A stretch of 64,000 bases of DNA from Saprospiraceae bacterium. Its GTDB lineage: Bacteria; Bacteroidota; Bacteroidia; Chitinophagales; Saprospiraceae. The first letter of the stretch is position 1, and each line of letters starts with the position of its first letter. Of the stretch, positions 1-9,141 are shown piece after piece. Under the pieces are notes generated by a model. That model did no database searches. It was given only the letters and a program-made list of their open reading frames with translations, and had not been told where the DNA came from. The DNA lies in NCBI GenBank assembly GCA_026982695.1, contig JALSGS010000014.1, positions 1 through 64,000 of the forward strand, written 5' to 3'. The position numbers and the translations under genes are program-made.

Positions 1-486
1 TCCCGCAAACCGTCGGCATACTCGACACCACCCTCTGCTCAGGACAGTCCCTCATCGTCAACGGCACCCTGTACGACCAAAACAACCCCAGCGGACTGGA
101 AATACTGCCCAACGCCAGCTGGACAGGTTGCGACTCCACCGTCAACGTACAGCTACAGTTCTTCCCGCAAACCGTCGGCATACTCGACACCACCCTCTGC
201 TCAGGACAGTCCCTCATCATCAACGGCACCCTATACGACCAAAACAACCCCAGCGGACAGGAAATACTGCCCAACGCCAGCTGGACAGGTTGCGACTCCA
301 CCGTCAACGTACAGCTACAGTTCTTCCCGCAAACCGTCGGCATACTCGACACCACCCTCTGCTCAGGACAGTCCCTCATCATCAACGGCACCCTATACGA
401 CCAAAACAACCCCAGCGGACAGGAAATACTGCCCAACGCCAGCTGGACAGGTTGCGACTCAATCTTAGCCGTATCGTTGAGCTTCC
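1..486 (+). repeat. 162-bp tandem repeat, three near-identical copies, inside the CDS
   Basis: The unit starts at 1, 163 and 325, giving an exact 162-bp period (54 codons). Copies differ by only a few bases (ATCGTC/ATCATC, CTGTAC/CTATAC, GACTGG/GACAGG). The third copy diverges after about 462, and a fourth, protein-level copy follows at about 487-648. Near-identity at the DNA level implies recent duplication or gene conversion. More copies probably lie before the window edge. Confidence 0.95.
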
Positions 487-1430
487 ATCCGCCAGCTGTA
501 GCACAGCTCAACCTCACCATCCCCGTAGACAGCAGCATCACGATTAACGGCACGGTATACGACGCGACCCATTCCAATGGCACCGAAGTGATCAGTGGGG
601 GAAGTTGGACTGGCTGCGATTCCACTGTGGTCGTCGCGCTTTCATTCTTCGAATTCCAAGTTTACCTACATGCTGTAGCTCCTACCTGTGTAGGCCAGTT
701 CGATGGCATGATCGTCATCGATTCAGTAGTGGGTGCCAAGTATCCGCTGACGCTCGAATTCATGGGCACACTCATCCCCATCCACTCATTGCCCTATACT
801 TTGCCGGGGTTGAATGCTGGCACTTACGAGCTCGCCATTACCGATGCCAATGGTCTGACAGTATCTCAGGCGGTATTGCTACCCGATCCACCCGCACTGT
901 ATCTCGACCTGGGTGATCCTATAGAAATCCAATTGGGCGAAAGCATCAAGCTGCAACCTACTACCAATGCCACCAATGTCCAGTGGACTTGGTCGCCCCC
1001 CGATTACCTGGACTGCACCGACTGCCCTGATCCAACGGCTATAATGCCACTGAACACCATTACCTATACGGCTACTATCGCTGATAGTGGAGGATGTATG
1101 ACTACCGATTCCGTACAAGTTGTCGTGCGCAAACGACGCGCCGTATACGTCCCCAACATATTCAGTCCTAATGGCGACGGCTTCAACGACCGGTTTTATG
1201 TACAAGCAGCGGCCGAAGTAGCGTACATACTCGATTTTCAGATTTATGACCGGTGGGGCGAACAGGTGTATTACCTATCTCAGGCATTGCCAAACGACTA
1301 CAGTTCAGGCTGGGACGGCAATTGGCGAGGGCAAAAAGCTCCAGCTGATGTATATGTCTATTACTTTATCGCCGTGTACTTAGATGGCACTACCGAACTC
1401 TTTAAAGGCGACCTCACTTTGATCAGATAA
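1..1430 (+). CDS. T9SS type B sorting-domain (gliding-motility C-terminal) surface protein, 5'-partial
   Basis: This is the C-terminal end of a large secreted protein whose start lies before the window. The frame (codons at 3, 6, 9...) is open from the first base to the TAA at 1428-1430. It begins with 54-residue repeats of the kind LCSGQSL..NGTLYDQNNPSG..LPNASWTGCDSTV: three near-identical copies and a diverged fourth at about 487-648. An Ig/PKD-like stretch with paired cysteines (LDCTDCPDP) follows. The last ~93 residues start at VPNIFSPNGDGFND and carry the DRWGEQVY, WDGNWRGQ and YYFIAVY blocks of the CHU_C / type B sorting domain (PF13585, TIGR04131). Proteins with this domain are exported by T9SS, often with a PorP/SprF partner; one is at 29579. 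The cargo role, adhesin or matrix protein, is inferred. Confidence 0.9.
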   Translation, partial: PQTVGILDTTLCSGQSLIVNGTLYDQNNPSGLEILPNASWTGCDSTVNVQLQFFPQTVGILDTTLCSGQSLIINGTLYDQNNPSGQEILPNASWTGCDSTVNVQLQFFPQTVGILDTTLCSGQSLIINGTLYDQNNPSGQEILPNASWTGCDSILAVSLSFHPPAVAQLNLTIPVDSSITINGTVYDATHSNGTEVISGGSWTGCDSTVVVALSFFEFQVYLHAVAPTCVGQFDGMIVIDSVVGAKYPLTLEFMGTLIPIHSLPYTLPGLNAGTYELAITDANGLTVSQAVLLPDPPALYLDLGDPIEIQLGESIKLQPTTNATNVQWTWSPPDYLDCTDCPDPTAIMPLNTITYTATIADSGGCMTTDSVQVVVRKRRAVYVPNIFSPNGDGFNDRFYVQAAAEVAYILDFQIYDRWGEQVYYLSQALPNDYSSGWDGNWRGQKAPADVYVYYFIAVYLDGTTELFKGDLTLIR

Positions 1431-1435
1431 ACACG

Positions 1436-1466
1436 CAGGCACCTGAGCGCTGTGCTTAGGTGCCTG
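1436..1466. terminator. Hairpin between convergent genes
   Basis: CAGGCACCT (1436-1444) pairs with AGGTGCCTG (1458-1466), and an inner GC pair extends the stem. It lies just after the stop at 1430 and before the convergent gene ending at 1521. There is no clear U-tract, so termination is inferred from stem strength and position. Confidence 0.6.
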
Positions 1467-1520
1467 TGGACGACGTTGTTTACGCTATTTCGAGTAGAAG
1501 AGACACATCAGTGCCACAGC

Positions 1521-2105
1521 TTACTCCCCCCAAGACCACCCAAAGCGGAAAGTCATTTCGGCAAAGGGCTGGGACAAGGGTATCGATTGCAGTGCGGGTA
1601 GGTCGTTGTCGGGAAAAAAGCGATAGCCCACTTGAAGGCCCCACCGAAACCACCGAAGCACATTGACTTCTACTCCAGCAGAGGGGTGCACGACTAATAT
1701 GCGATCGCGATCATCTGGCACGTACAAAGTGCCACGCCCTAAAAGCAAGAAAAACTGCGGATGCACTACCTTCCATGAACTCAATCCATAGCCCAGAAGT
1801 ATGCCGCCATAGTTAAAGCGGTAGGTACGAAGGCTGAAAGGATCGTACGTCACGTCCTCAGTAGTAGACCATCCACCCCAACCGATAAAGAAGTCTTTGC
1901 CAAATTCAAGTCCACCGTATCCACCAGCCACAACAGCCGACTCATACTCAGTAAAGGAGAGACCTACAGTAGAACACCCCCATACCCCAGAAAGAGAAAG
2001 ATCAAGCTTGCTGACTAATGTCTCATCGCGCTGGGCTGTCAGGTACAAAGCGGTGAACAAAATCATCAACAGTGCTGCTACATACTTGTGTAGGTTTGCT
2101 TTCAT
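1521..2105 (-). CDS. Putative outer-membrane beta-barrel protein
   Basis: The protein has 194 residues. The chosen ATG at 2103-2105 gives a clean signal peptide (MKANLHKYVAALLMILFTALYLTAQ); an upstream in-frame extension has no such feature. The mature part alternates aromatic/hydrophobic and polar residues (GGYGGLEFG, YRFNYGGILLGYGL, PQFFLLLGRGTLYV, WGLQVGYRFF) and ends in an aromatic strand (AEMTFRFGWSWGE), as expected of a small barrel. It resembles the decayed gene at 57560-58112 in the block RILVVHPSAGVEVNVLRWFR versus RVFILTPEADIEVNLFHWLR. No named family is recognised; function unknown. Confidence 0.75.
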   Translation of the reverse strand: MKANLHKYVAALLMILFTALYLTAQRDETLVSKLDLSLSGVWGCSTVGLSFTEYESAVVAGGYGGLEFGKDFFIGWGGWSTTEDVTYDPFSLRTYRFNYGGILLGYGLSSWKVVHPQFFLLLGRGTLYVPDDRDRILVVHPSAGVEVNVLRWFRWGLQVGYRFFPDNDLPALQSIPLSQPFAEMTFRFGWSWGE

Positions 2106-2265
2106 TAGGCTTATTGTTTTTTTTACGATGATCAACTCTGCATGCACAGACGATAGAGACAAACAAATGTGACAAGGGTTGCTTGACGGCTTTTCGCACC
2201 AGGAGGTAAAATTGTAAAATTGCCCCATGTACATCTATCCCTCTTGTACTTCAAGTTTTTTATTT

Positions 2266-3375
2266 ATGTCTACCTCGCCACGCGAAATTAAACGCATGAT
2301 AGCTGCCGCACAAAGTTTGCCGAAAGGTAAAAAAGCGGTATTAGCTACTGTGGTACACATCGAAGGCTCCTCTTACCGAAGGCGAGGGGCACGTATGCTC
2401 GTATTGGAAGATGGCCGCATGATTGGTGGTATTAGTGGCGGGTGCCTTGAAGGAGACGCTTTGCGCAAAGCCTTGCGCGTCATGGATGAAGCACGTGCCC
2501 GCATTTATCGATGGGATACGCGCCAACCCGAAGGGCACACCATTGGCGCAGGACTGGGCTGTAGGGGGCTAATCGATGTACTAATGGTACCGCTTCATGC
2601 AGCAGATCTGAATGCCACCCTGGAACCTTTGCGCATTCATTTGCAAAGCCGCCAAAGCGTGTGGATCGCACATCCGCTGGCAGCACATGCAGAAACGGTA
2701 GAGCAACTATGGTGGTGGATCGAGGGAGAAGGCTGGCCTCACGACCAGGAAATGCCGCCGTACTTGCACGCAATGCGCCAGCAAGCTTCTGCCAAAATGT
2801 GCAGTTTTACCTTCCAACACGCATCCGACAAGTGGTTTGTGGAGCGCCTATTACCTGTACCACACCTTGTCATTGTAGGAGGCGGCTACGACGTGCAGCC
2901 CCTTATCGAACTGGCAGTCACTCTTGGATGGACGTGTACCGTGGTGGCCAACCTGCAAAAGGTACCAGCAGATCGTTTTTCGCAAGCCAAAAGGCTGATC
3001 CACCTCAGACAGCCCAATGTATGGCAGTCACTACACATTGATGTCAGAACAGCCGTCGTTCTTATGTCCCACGATTTTGCCACCGACTTAGAAGCTCTAC
3101 GCGCTCTGGCAACCTCGCCAGCCCCTTACATCGGCGTATTGGGGCCACACAAACGCCACCAACACATGCGTAGCCAACTTCCTGCAGCGTGGTGGCAAGA
3201 AGGTGGATTGTTACACCGCCGGTATTTTGCACCTGTAGGGCTCGACATCGGCGCCGATCGACCCGAGGAAATTGCTCTGTCCATTCTGGCAGAGATACGG
3301 GCCGTATTTGCCAAAAGGCAAGGAGGGCACTTGTGTCGCCGAAAAGGCGACATCTACGAAGCCGAAGACAAATAA
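2266..3375 (+). CDS. XdhC/CoxI family protein
   Basis: The protein has 369 residues; [11 protein letters not shown] at 2266 is preferred over the in-frame ATG at 2227. The N-terminal XdhC_CoxI domain has [24 protein letters not shown] and GAGLGCRG with the conserved cysteines. The C-terminal Rossmann-like XdhC_C domain has [22 protein letters not shown] and [10 protein letters not shown]. Family members bind, sulfurate and insert molybdenum cofactor into xanthine dehydrogenase-type hydroxylases. No molybdo-hydrolase subunit gene is adjacent, so the partner enzyme must be elsewhere. A copy of the recurrent 12-mer TTTGCCGAAAGG lies in its first codons (2316-2327), encoding the LPKG of SLPKGKK. 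Confidence 0.88.
   Translation: MSTSPREIKRMIAAAQSLPKGKKAVLATVVHIEGSSYRRRGARMLVLEDGRMIGGISGGCLEGDALRKALRVMDEARARIYRWDTRQPEGHTIGAGLGCRGLIDVLMVPLHAADLNATLEPLRIHLQSRQSVWIAHPLAAHAETVEQLWWWIEGEGWPHDQEMPPYLHAMRQQASAKMCSFTFQHASDKWFVERLLPVPHLVIVGGGYDVQPLIELAVTLGWTCTVVANLQKVPADRFSQAKRLIHLRQPNVWQSLHIDVRTAVVLMSHDFATDLEALRALATSPAPYIGVLGPHKRHQHMRSQLPAAWWQEGGLLHRRYFAPVGLDIGADRPEEIALSILAEIRAVFAKRQGGHLCRRKGDIYEAEDK
2316..2327 (+). repeat. Recurrent 12-mer TTTGCCGAAAGG, copy 1
   Basis: Exact copy near the 5' end of the XdhC gene, plus orientation. A one-mismatch relative, TTTGCCAAAAGG, lies near the 3' end of the same gene at 3308-3319. Confidence 0.8.
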
Positions 3376-3415
3376 ACTTTGTACCCTATTTTGGCGTCCC
3401 AAATGCATCGCATCT

Positions 3416-4345
3416 ATGAATCCACAGGACAGAATTTACGTAGCTGGCCACCGCGGTATGGTAGGATCGGCGCTGGTGCGCAAACTACAGGCCGAAGGCT
3501 ATCACAATCTGATCTTGCGCAGCTCGCGCCAGCTCGACTTGCGATGCCAAGAAGAGGTCGAGCTGTTTTTTCACCGCACCCGCCCCGACTACGTCTTTTT
3601 GGCTGCAGCCAAAGTCGGCGGCATTTTGGCCAACAACACCTATAGGGCTGAATTTATCTACGACAATCTGTCCATAGCTACCCACGTCATCCACGCTGCT
3701 TGGAAGTACAGCGTCAAGAAGCTGCTCTTCCTCGGCTCATCCTGTATCTATCCCAAGATGGCGCCACAGCCCCTCAAAGAGACCTATTTGCTCACCGGCC
3801 CGCTCGAGCCCACCAATGAGCCCTACGCCATTGCTAAGATCGCCGGTATCAAGATGTGCGAAGCCTATCGCGATCAATACGGCTGTAACTTTATCTCCGT
3901 CATGCCAACCAACCTCTATGGTCCGGGCGACAACTACGACTTGCACACGGCACACGTCTTGCCTGCACTGTTGCGCAAGTTTCACCAAGCCAAAAAGTCA
4001 GGCCAACACGAGGTGGTCATCTGGGGCACGGGCAGCTCCCTCCGAGAATTCTTGCACGTAGACGACCTAGCCGATGCATGCCTCTTCCTCATGAAACACT
4101 ACAATGAGCGCGAACCAGTCAACATCGGTACGGGCGAAGATATCGCAATCAAGGACCTGGCTACACTCATTGCACACATCGTCGGCTACGAAGGACTCAT
4201 TACTCATGACCTGAGCAAACCCGACGGCACCCCCCGCAAGTTACTCGACCTAAGCAAACTACACCAACTGGGGTGGCACCATCGCATCAGCCTTGAAGAT
4301 GGCATCCGACAAGTCTACGAGCAAGACGTAAAAAATCGATTCTGA
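3416..4345 (+). CDS. fcl: GDP-L-fucose synthase
   Basis: The protein has 309 residues and starts at MNPQDRIY (3416). This extended SDR enzyme performs the epimerase/reductase step that makes GDP-L-fucose from GDP-4-keto-6-deoxymannose for surface glycans. The NADP-binding loop is [14 protein letters not shown]; the [10 protein letters not shown] block supplies Ser108/Ser109 and Cys110; Tyr137 and Lys141 lie in [22 protein letters not shown] and [12 protein letters not shown] are also typical of the family. Length matches characterised Fcl proteins. A gmd partner is not in the window. It begins 40 bp after the XdhC gene, so co-transcription is possible. Confidence 0.95.
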   Translation: MNPQDRIYVAGHRGMVGSALVRKLQAEGYHNLILRSSRQLDLRCQEEVELFFHRTRPDYVFLAAAKVGGILANNTYRAEFIYDNLSIATHVIHAAWKYSVKKLLFLGSSCIYPKMAPQPLKETYLLTGPLEPTNEPYAIAKIAGIKMCEAYRDQYGCNFISVMPTNLYGPGDNYDLHTAHVLPALLRKFHQAKKSGQHEVVIWGTGSSLREFLHVDDLADACLFLMKHYNEREPVNIGTGEDIAIKDLATLIAHIVGYEGLITHDLSKPDGTPRKLLDLSKLHQLGWHHRISLEDGIRQVYEQDVKNRF

Positions 4346-4676
4346 ATAATAACCTCATTCTCTTGCATTTGACTTTTAGCTATCAATAGCTTATATTTGA
4401 CAATCTCTGCCTGAGATTGAGGCCGAATCTCATAACTCGGGTCACCCAATCACGAAAAACATGTGCTCGTAAGGAACCTTCTTGTCGTGGAAATACTAAC
4501 CCACAATCAGCAGATGTGAAACACTATGCATCCTACGCATGATACCTGCGGACTTTAAAAGTTTGCACGCTCTCATCCATTCACCGTACGTGCTACGTAC
4601 AAAGTCAAATTGCTTCTTGCAAAGGCAGTGAAGCTATGCCAAGTACTATTCCTTATCCATCCTCAAACTTTTCACA
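4346..4676. other. 331-bp intergenic region
   Basis: No open frame with coding character is seen. A short inverted repeat (TGAGATT / AATCTCA, 4412-4432) is present without a U-tract. The AT-rich part just before 4677 presumably holds the promoter of the repeat-protein gene, but no element is convincing. Confidence 0.5.
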
Positions 4677-7600
4677 ATGAAGGCTTCAACCCTAATCTTG
4701 AGCACCTACATGATGCTTGGAGCTACCCTTTTACTTGGGCAAATACCCACAACCATTTCCTATCAGGGCATCCTCACACAAACCGATGGCACACCCGTAG
4801 CCGATGACAACTACAATCTCACATTCCGCCTCTACAGTCAACCTAGTAGTGGCAATCCGATATGGGAAGAAACTCAATTACTCAGCACACAAGATGGCCT
4901 GTTCAATGCCATCCTCGGCACCAACAACCCCCTTGACCTGCCCTTCGACCAAACTTACTTCCTCGGCATCAGCATCAACGGAGGTGACGAACTCACACCC
5001 CGACTCCAACTCACTGCAACGCCCTACAGCCTCAATGCGCGCACCGTCGCCGACGGATCCATTACCCAACAAAAACTCGCACCAGGAGCCGCTGTCACCA
5101 CAATCAACGGACTGACCGATCAAGTCCACATACAGGCCGGCGACAACATGGATCTGCAACTCAATGGACAAACACTCACCCTTTCGGTACCCTCCATACC
5201 CTGGAATAGCCTCACCAATATGCCGTCTGGATTCGCCGATGGCACCGACGACGGCCTCACCTCCGTATCCTGGAACGACGTGCAAAACCGCCCACCAGGG
5301 CTCGACGATGGCGATGATGACACCCAATACACCGCTGGTAACGGCCTTACACTGAACGGAACAGAATTTCAACTGAACACAACCATCACTGATGGCTTGT
5401 ACTGGACCCTTGGCGGCAATACTGGCTCAAATCCTGCCAACCATTTTCTGGGTACTGCTGACAATCAACCTATGGAGCTTCGCGTCAATAGCCAACGTGC
5501 CTTACGCCTTGAACCCACCGAAAACACCCCCAATCTCATCGGTGGTCTCAACGACAACAGTGTCACTGCCGGCGTAGTGGGTGCCGTCATAGCAGGAGGT
5601 GGTGCACCGGACGACGGGCTTGCCCTACCCGACAACAACCGGGTAACCGACGACTACGGCACAGTAGGTGGGGGCTACGGCAACCAAGCCGGAGATGATA
5701 CAGGAACGCCTTCGGATAGTCCATCTGCTACGGTAGGTGGAGGCAGCAACAACATCGCCAGTGGCAGCAGTGCCACCATAAGCGGAGGCAACAGCAATAT
5801 CGCCAGTAGCGCCTTCGCCACCGTAAGCGGTGGGGTTGCCAACAATGCTAACGGATACGCAGCTTCTGTAAGTGGGGGTGAGAGCAACAATGCCAGTGGC
5901 AACAGGGCTACAGTAGGCGGGGGCACCAGTAACAACGCTGAAGGCCCCAACGCCACCGTGAGTGGTGGCCAAAGCAACAATGCCAGTGGCAGCCGCTCCA
6001 CCATAGGCGGAGGCCAACAGAATTCCGCTTCTGGCGACTATGCAACTGTAGGGGGAGGTTACCTCAACCAGGTTACTGCAGATTACGGCACTATTGCCGG
6101 TGGAGGCCCCGGAAATACCAATGATCCTACAAATACCAATAACCGCGTGCTGGATCACTATGGCACTATCGGTGGGGGAAGCAACAATGTAGCCGGCAGC
6201 GATGATGACATCCCAAGCAGCGCGCCCTGGGCTACCATAGGCGGTGGCAGCAATAACACAGCCAGTGGCAACATCTCCACTGTGAGCGGAGGAAATTCCA
6301 ATATAGCCAACGGCAGTGTAGCCACCGTGGGTGGAGGGGATGATAATGTCGCAAGTGGAGCCTGGGCAACCGTAAGTGGTGGTCAAAGCAATACCGCGAG
6401 CGACCTTCGCGCTACTATAGGTGGAGGTGGATTCAACACTGCTAGTGGAGAGAACCCCACTGTGGGTGGAGGCTACCAAAATACGGCCAGCGGTTTTGGT
6501 TCTACTGTGGCTGGAGGAGAGGACAATTTTGCCGGTGGCTATAACTCCACCGTGGGCGGAGGTAAGGATAACACTGCTGACGGCGCTAGAGCTACCATTG
6601 GTGGAGGCGGATTTAATACCGTTACTGGTACGGCTAACACCGTGAGTGGAGGTGAGAATAACACTGCCGGTAGTGCTTACTCCACGGTCAGTGGAGGTGT
6701 CGACAATATTGCCTATGGCCTGGGCGCAACTGTAGGTGGCGGCCGTGATAACACTGCAACTGGGAGCGACTGCTTTGTCGTCGGCCGCAATAACACTGCA
6801 ACTGGGAACAACAGCTTTGTCTTCGGCCGCGATAACGTCGCAGCTGGAAGCTTCAGCTTTGCCGGCGGCCGGTATAGCACCACAGCTGGAGCCAACAGCT
6901 TTGCCGCCGGATGGAAAGCTAAAGCCAATCATAACGGCACCTTCGTCTGGGCTGATAAAAACGGTTTTGACTTCGAATCCACGGGCACAAACCAGTTTCT
7001 AGTGCGTGCTAGTGGGGGTGTAGGGATAGGCACCAACACTCCCCTGACTCAACTACACGTCAAAAAAGACATCAACAGTATAGCTACTCTCCCCAATCAC
7101 GTGGCTATTATCGAAAACACAGCAGGCTTCACAGGCAATGGCCCCGACGTGCTGGCACTCAAAACTTCTGCCACTACACCTACAAGCGCCACTAATTTCA
7201 TTACTTTTTTCGATGGCATCAACGATGCTGTAGGCGCTATCGAAGGTGACGGATCGGGTGGCATCACGTTCAAATCTGGCGGAGCCGACTTTGCCGAATG
7301 GCTGCCCCTAAAATCCAATGAACGTCCACTCCAACCCGCAGAAATCGTCGCATGGACACCTCAAGGCCTCAGCCGCAACACTCAAAGTGCCCTACAGCTC
7401 GTCGTCGTCAGTACCCGCCCCATCATCACGGGCAACGCTCCCACTCAAAGTGATTCCAACAATTGGGCTCCCGTCGCCTTCGTAGGGCAAGTGCCCGCCC
7501 AAGTGCGCGGCCCCGTGCAAGCTGGAGACTTTATCCTGCCTTCCGGCAAAAATGACGGCACAGGTATCGCCATACCCGCCCAGCAACTCCAAGCCCACCA

Positions 7601-7787
7601 AATCGATCAGGTCGTCGGACAAGCACTACACGATGCCCCCAACAATGGTATCCAGCAAGTCAATATACTCGTCGGGCTACCCCAAAACGAAATCCTCCGA
7701 GCCCTACTGCTTCAGCGAGATGCCCGACTCCAAGCACTCGAAGCTCGGCTCCAAACACTCGAAGCATTGCTAATAGAAAAAGAATAA
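4677..7787 (+). CDS. Surface protein with 15-residue YadA/Hep-Hag-like head repeats
   Basis: The protein has 1036 residues with an N-terminal signal peptide (MKASTLILSTYMMLGATLLLG). An N-terminal domain (about 22-120: TTISYQGILTQTDGTPV ... TPYSLNA) precedes a Gly/Asn/Asp-rich linker. About 26 repeats of the form (V/I)(S/G)GGxxNxASGxxAT follow at residues ~330-745, like trimeric-autotransporter (YadA, Hep_Hag) head repeats. After a NGTFVWAD/GVGIGTNTP transition comes a domain starting GGADFAEWLP, resembling the C-terminal domains of tail-fibre-like proteins. The end is a short heptad coiled coil (LQALEARLQTLEALL). No YadA membrane anchor and no obvious T9SS sorting domain is present, so export and anchoring are unexplained. 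The next gene encodes a small sorting-domain protein. Trimeric fibre formation is inferred. Confidence 0.85.
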   Translation: MKASTLILSTYMMLGATLLLGQIPTTISYQGILTQTDGTPVADDNYNLTFRLYSQPSSGNPIWEETQLLSTQDGLFNAILGTNNPLDLPFDQTYFLGISINGGDELTPRLQLTATPYSLNARTVADGSITQQKLAPGAAVTTINGLTDQVHIQAGDNMDLQLNGQTLTLSVPSIPWNSLTNMPSGFADGTDDGLTSVSWNDVQNRPPGLDDGDDDTQYTAGNGLTLNGTEFQLNTTITDGLYWTLGGNTGSNPANHFLGTADNQPMELRVNSQRALRLEPTENTPNLIGGLNDNSVTAGVVGAVIAGGGAPDDGLALPDNNRVTDDYGTVGGGYGNQAGDDTGTPSDSPSATVGGGSNNIASGSSATISGGNSNIASSAFATVSGGVANNANGYAASVSGGESNNASGNRATVGGGTSNNAEGPNATVSGGQSNNASGSRSTIGGGQQNSASGDYATVGGGYLNQVTADYGTIAGGGPGNTNDPTNTNNRVLDHYGTIGGGSNNVAGSDDDIPSSAPWATIGGGSNNTASGNISTVSGGNSNIANGSVATVGGGDDNVASGAWATVSGGQSNTASDLRATIGGGGFNTASGENPTVGGGYQNTASGFGSTVAGGEDNFAGGYNSTVGGGKDNTADGARATIGGGGFNTVTGTANTVSGGENNTAGSAYSTVSGGVDNIAYGLGATVGGGRDNTATGSDCFVVGRNNTATGNNSFVFGRDNVAAGSFSFAGGRYSTTAGANSFAAGWKAKANHNGTFVWADKNGFDFESTGTNQFLVRASGGVGIGTNTPLTQLHVKKDINSIATLPNHVAIIENTAGFTGNGPDVLALKTSATTPTSATNFITFFDGINDAVGAIEGDGSGGITFKSGGADFAEWLPLKSNERPLQPAEIVAWTPQGLSRNTQSALQLVVVSTRPIITGNAPTQSDSNNWAPVAFVGQVPAQVRGPVQAGDFILPSGKNDGTGIAIPAQQLQAHQIDQVVGQALHDAPNNGIQQVNILVGLPQNEILRALLLQRDARLQALEARLQTLEALLIEKE
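5664..6911 (+). repeat. About 26 tandem 45-bp (15-residue) head repeats
   Basis: The DNA unit encodes (V/I)(S/G)GG..N.ASG..(A/S)T. Most units are exactly 45 bp. Three are longer insert-bearing versions (units 1, 10 and 11, carrying DDTGTPSDSPS, NDPTNTNNRVLDH and SDDDIPSSAPW), and the last few are 42 bp. Units are diverged in DNA, unlike the near-identical copies at 1-486, so the array is old. Confidence 0.9.
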
Positions 7788-7799
7788 AAACTACCCTTT

Positions 7800-7837
7800 T
7801 TCATGGAGTGGCACCAGCCGCTCCATGAATCTTTTTT
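7800..7837 (+). terminator. Rho-independent terminator
   Basis: TTCATGGAGTGGC pairs with GCCGCTCCATGAA (13 bp, one G-T pair, loop ACCA) and is followed by TCTTTTTT. It lies 13 bp after the stop of the repeat-protein gene and ends before the next start at 7855, so the two genes are separate or attenuated units. Confidence 0.9.
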
Positions 7838-7854
7838 CGCAAAAAAAACACAAC

Positions 7855-8373
7855 ATGAAGCTACATACAACCTTTACGCTCGTCCTGGCCACCTGCTTTT
7901 GCACCCTACCCCTCTATGCACAACTCACCATCGAAAAACACGTAAGTGCAGCTGGTGGCACACCCATGGCCAGCAACCAAATTCAACTCAATAGCACGCT
8001 CGGACAACCCGTCATCGGCCTATCCCTAACCAACACCAACCGACACGGTGCAGGATTCTGGTATCAACCCAACATGACCCCCACCGCCACTACACCTACA
8101 CAACCTCCATCCACACTCCGAATCAAAGCCATGCCCAATCCCTTTGAACAAAACCTCTGGATTGAAATTTTCACTCAAAAGCCCATTACCGCACAACTCA
8201 CCCTACACGACGCCAATGGAAAAATATGCTGGGCCCAACCCCAACGCCAATTCCCTGCTGGCCCCTCTCAAGTCCGACTGTCCCTCCACCAGCTGCCAGC
8301 TGCCAACTACTGGCTCACCATCCACACCCACAACGGACACACCCAAACCCTGCCCCTAATAAAAGTGCAGTGA
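7855..8373 (+). CDS. Small secreted protein with T9SS type A sorting domain
   Basis: The protein has 172 residues. The start at 7855 (MKLHTTFTLVLATCFCTLPLYAQ) gives a signal peptide cut after YAQ; an in-frame ATG 30 bp upstream lies inside the preceding terminator's tail. Residues ~22-75 (ISxxGG-type block EKHVSAAGGTPMASNQIQL, GQPVIGLSL, GFWYQP) resemble the short N-terminal module seen in many Bacteroidota sorting-domain proteins. Residues ~92-172 are a Por_Secre_tail-like domain (KAMPNPFEQNLWIEI ... LTLHDANGK ... LPAANYWLTIHT). Function beyond surface display is unknown. It may accompany the repeat protein upstream. Confidence 0.82.
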   Translation: MKLHTTFTLVLATCFCTLPLYAQLTIEKHVSAAGGTPMASNQIQLNSTLGQPVIGLSLTNTNRHGAGFWYQPNMTPTATTPTQPPSTLRIKAMPNPFEQNLWIEIFTQKPITAQLTLHDANGKICWAQPQRQFPAGPSQVRLSLHQLPAANYWLTIHTHNGHTQTLPLIKVQ

Positions 8374-8395
8374 GTATATGTGTTATGACACATGT

Positions 8396-8432
8396 AAAGA
8401 CACCGAGACAAAACTATTCGGTGTCTTTTTTT
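8396..8432 (+). terminator. Rho-independent terminator
   Basis: AAAGACACCGA (8396-8406) pairs with TCGGTGTCTTT (8418-8428) and runs into TTTTTTT. It lies 22 bp after the stop at 8373 and marks the end of the native surface-protein block. Confidence 0.92.
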
Positions 8433-9141
8433 AGCTTCGCTTGCCGTGTAAAACAGAAAACCATATGAAAGGCAAGTTTCTCCAACCCATGAGCCTGAGC
8501 AATTGGCATGCAACGACCACGTGTGAGTAGTAGTCTTGTTCATTGGAACAACTTGGCTCCGTTTGGATTTTTCTCTTTCTGCACAACAGAACGTACCTGC
8601 AATGGGATGAATAGGCTATATGACCGGCTCCATTTTCGCCCACAAACTCTCAGAGCTATTCCTGCTCTCACTCCGGATGCCTACTATCATGGATGATCAA
8701 CGACGAACGTGCTGGGATTTACCCGTAAAAAATGCCCCCTCGACACCATCTGCACTTGATCCGCAAGCTGCCCGTACTTGCACCTATACAAATCGCACTG
8801 GCTACCTATGCCTGGACTACCGTCAATCTGGGAAATAGTCCGATCACTACGGGCTATATCTCACCGACACTTAGAGAAGACGACTGGATACGGTGATATT
8901 GTCTGGGCACTGTGGCATCGGCCAGAATGGTTTTTGTCGCCATGGCAAGTCGAAAAGCCATTATCCTGGTTTTACATTTGACCAAAAACAACAGCTAATC
9001 GCACTACCTCTCTACCTGCACGTGGTGATGGAAGAACTGCCTTCAAATGGCAGCAGTATACTTATTTAATCTTGATAATAATAAGCAAGAAAAAAACAAT
9101 TATTTTTCACGACACACTTCCAAATACATTTTTTTTATGTA
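8433..9141. other. Non-coding or decayed stretch at the border of the accessory block
   Basis: Only short frames are present. One of ~52 codons from the ATG at 8732 (MPPRHHLIRKLPVLAPIQIA...) reads like protein but ends at a TGA before 8900, and a second frame covers 8778-8981. These could be a frameshifted gene remnant, but no family is recognised. From about 9060 the sequence becomes very AT-rich. Confidence 0.4.

Noticed and set aside
128-547. Plus-strand frame of Arg/His-rich repeats
   Set aside because: It is a shifted reading of the 162-bp repeats inside the T9SS cargo gene.
5625-6932. Long open frame on the minus strand across the head-repeat region
   Set aside because: It is Ser/Ala/Ile-rich repeat sequence created by the 45-bp coding repeats read backwards. 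The plus-strand frame has a signal peptide, recognised repeat motifs and terminators at its end.
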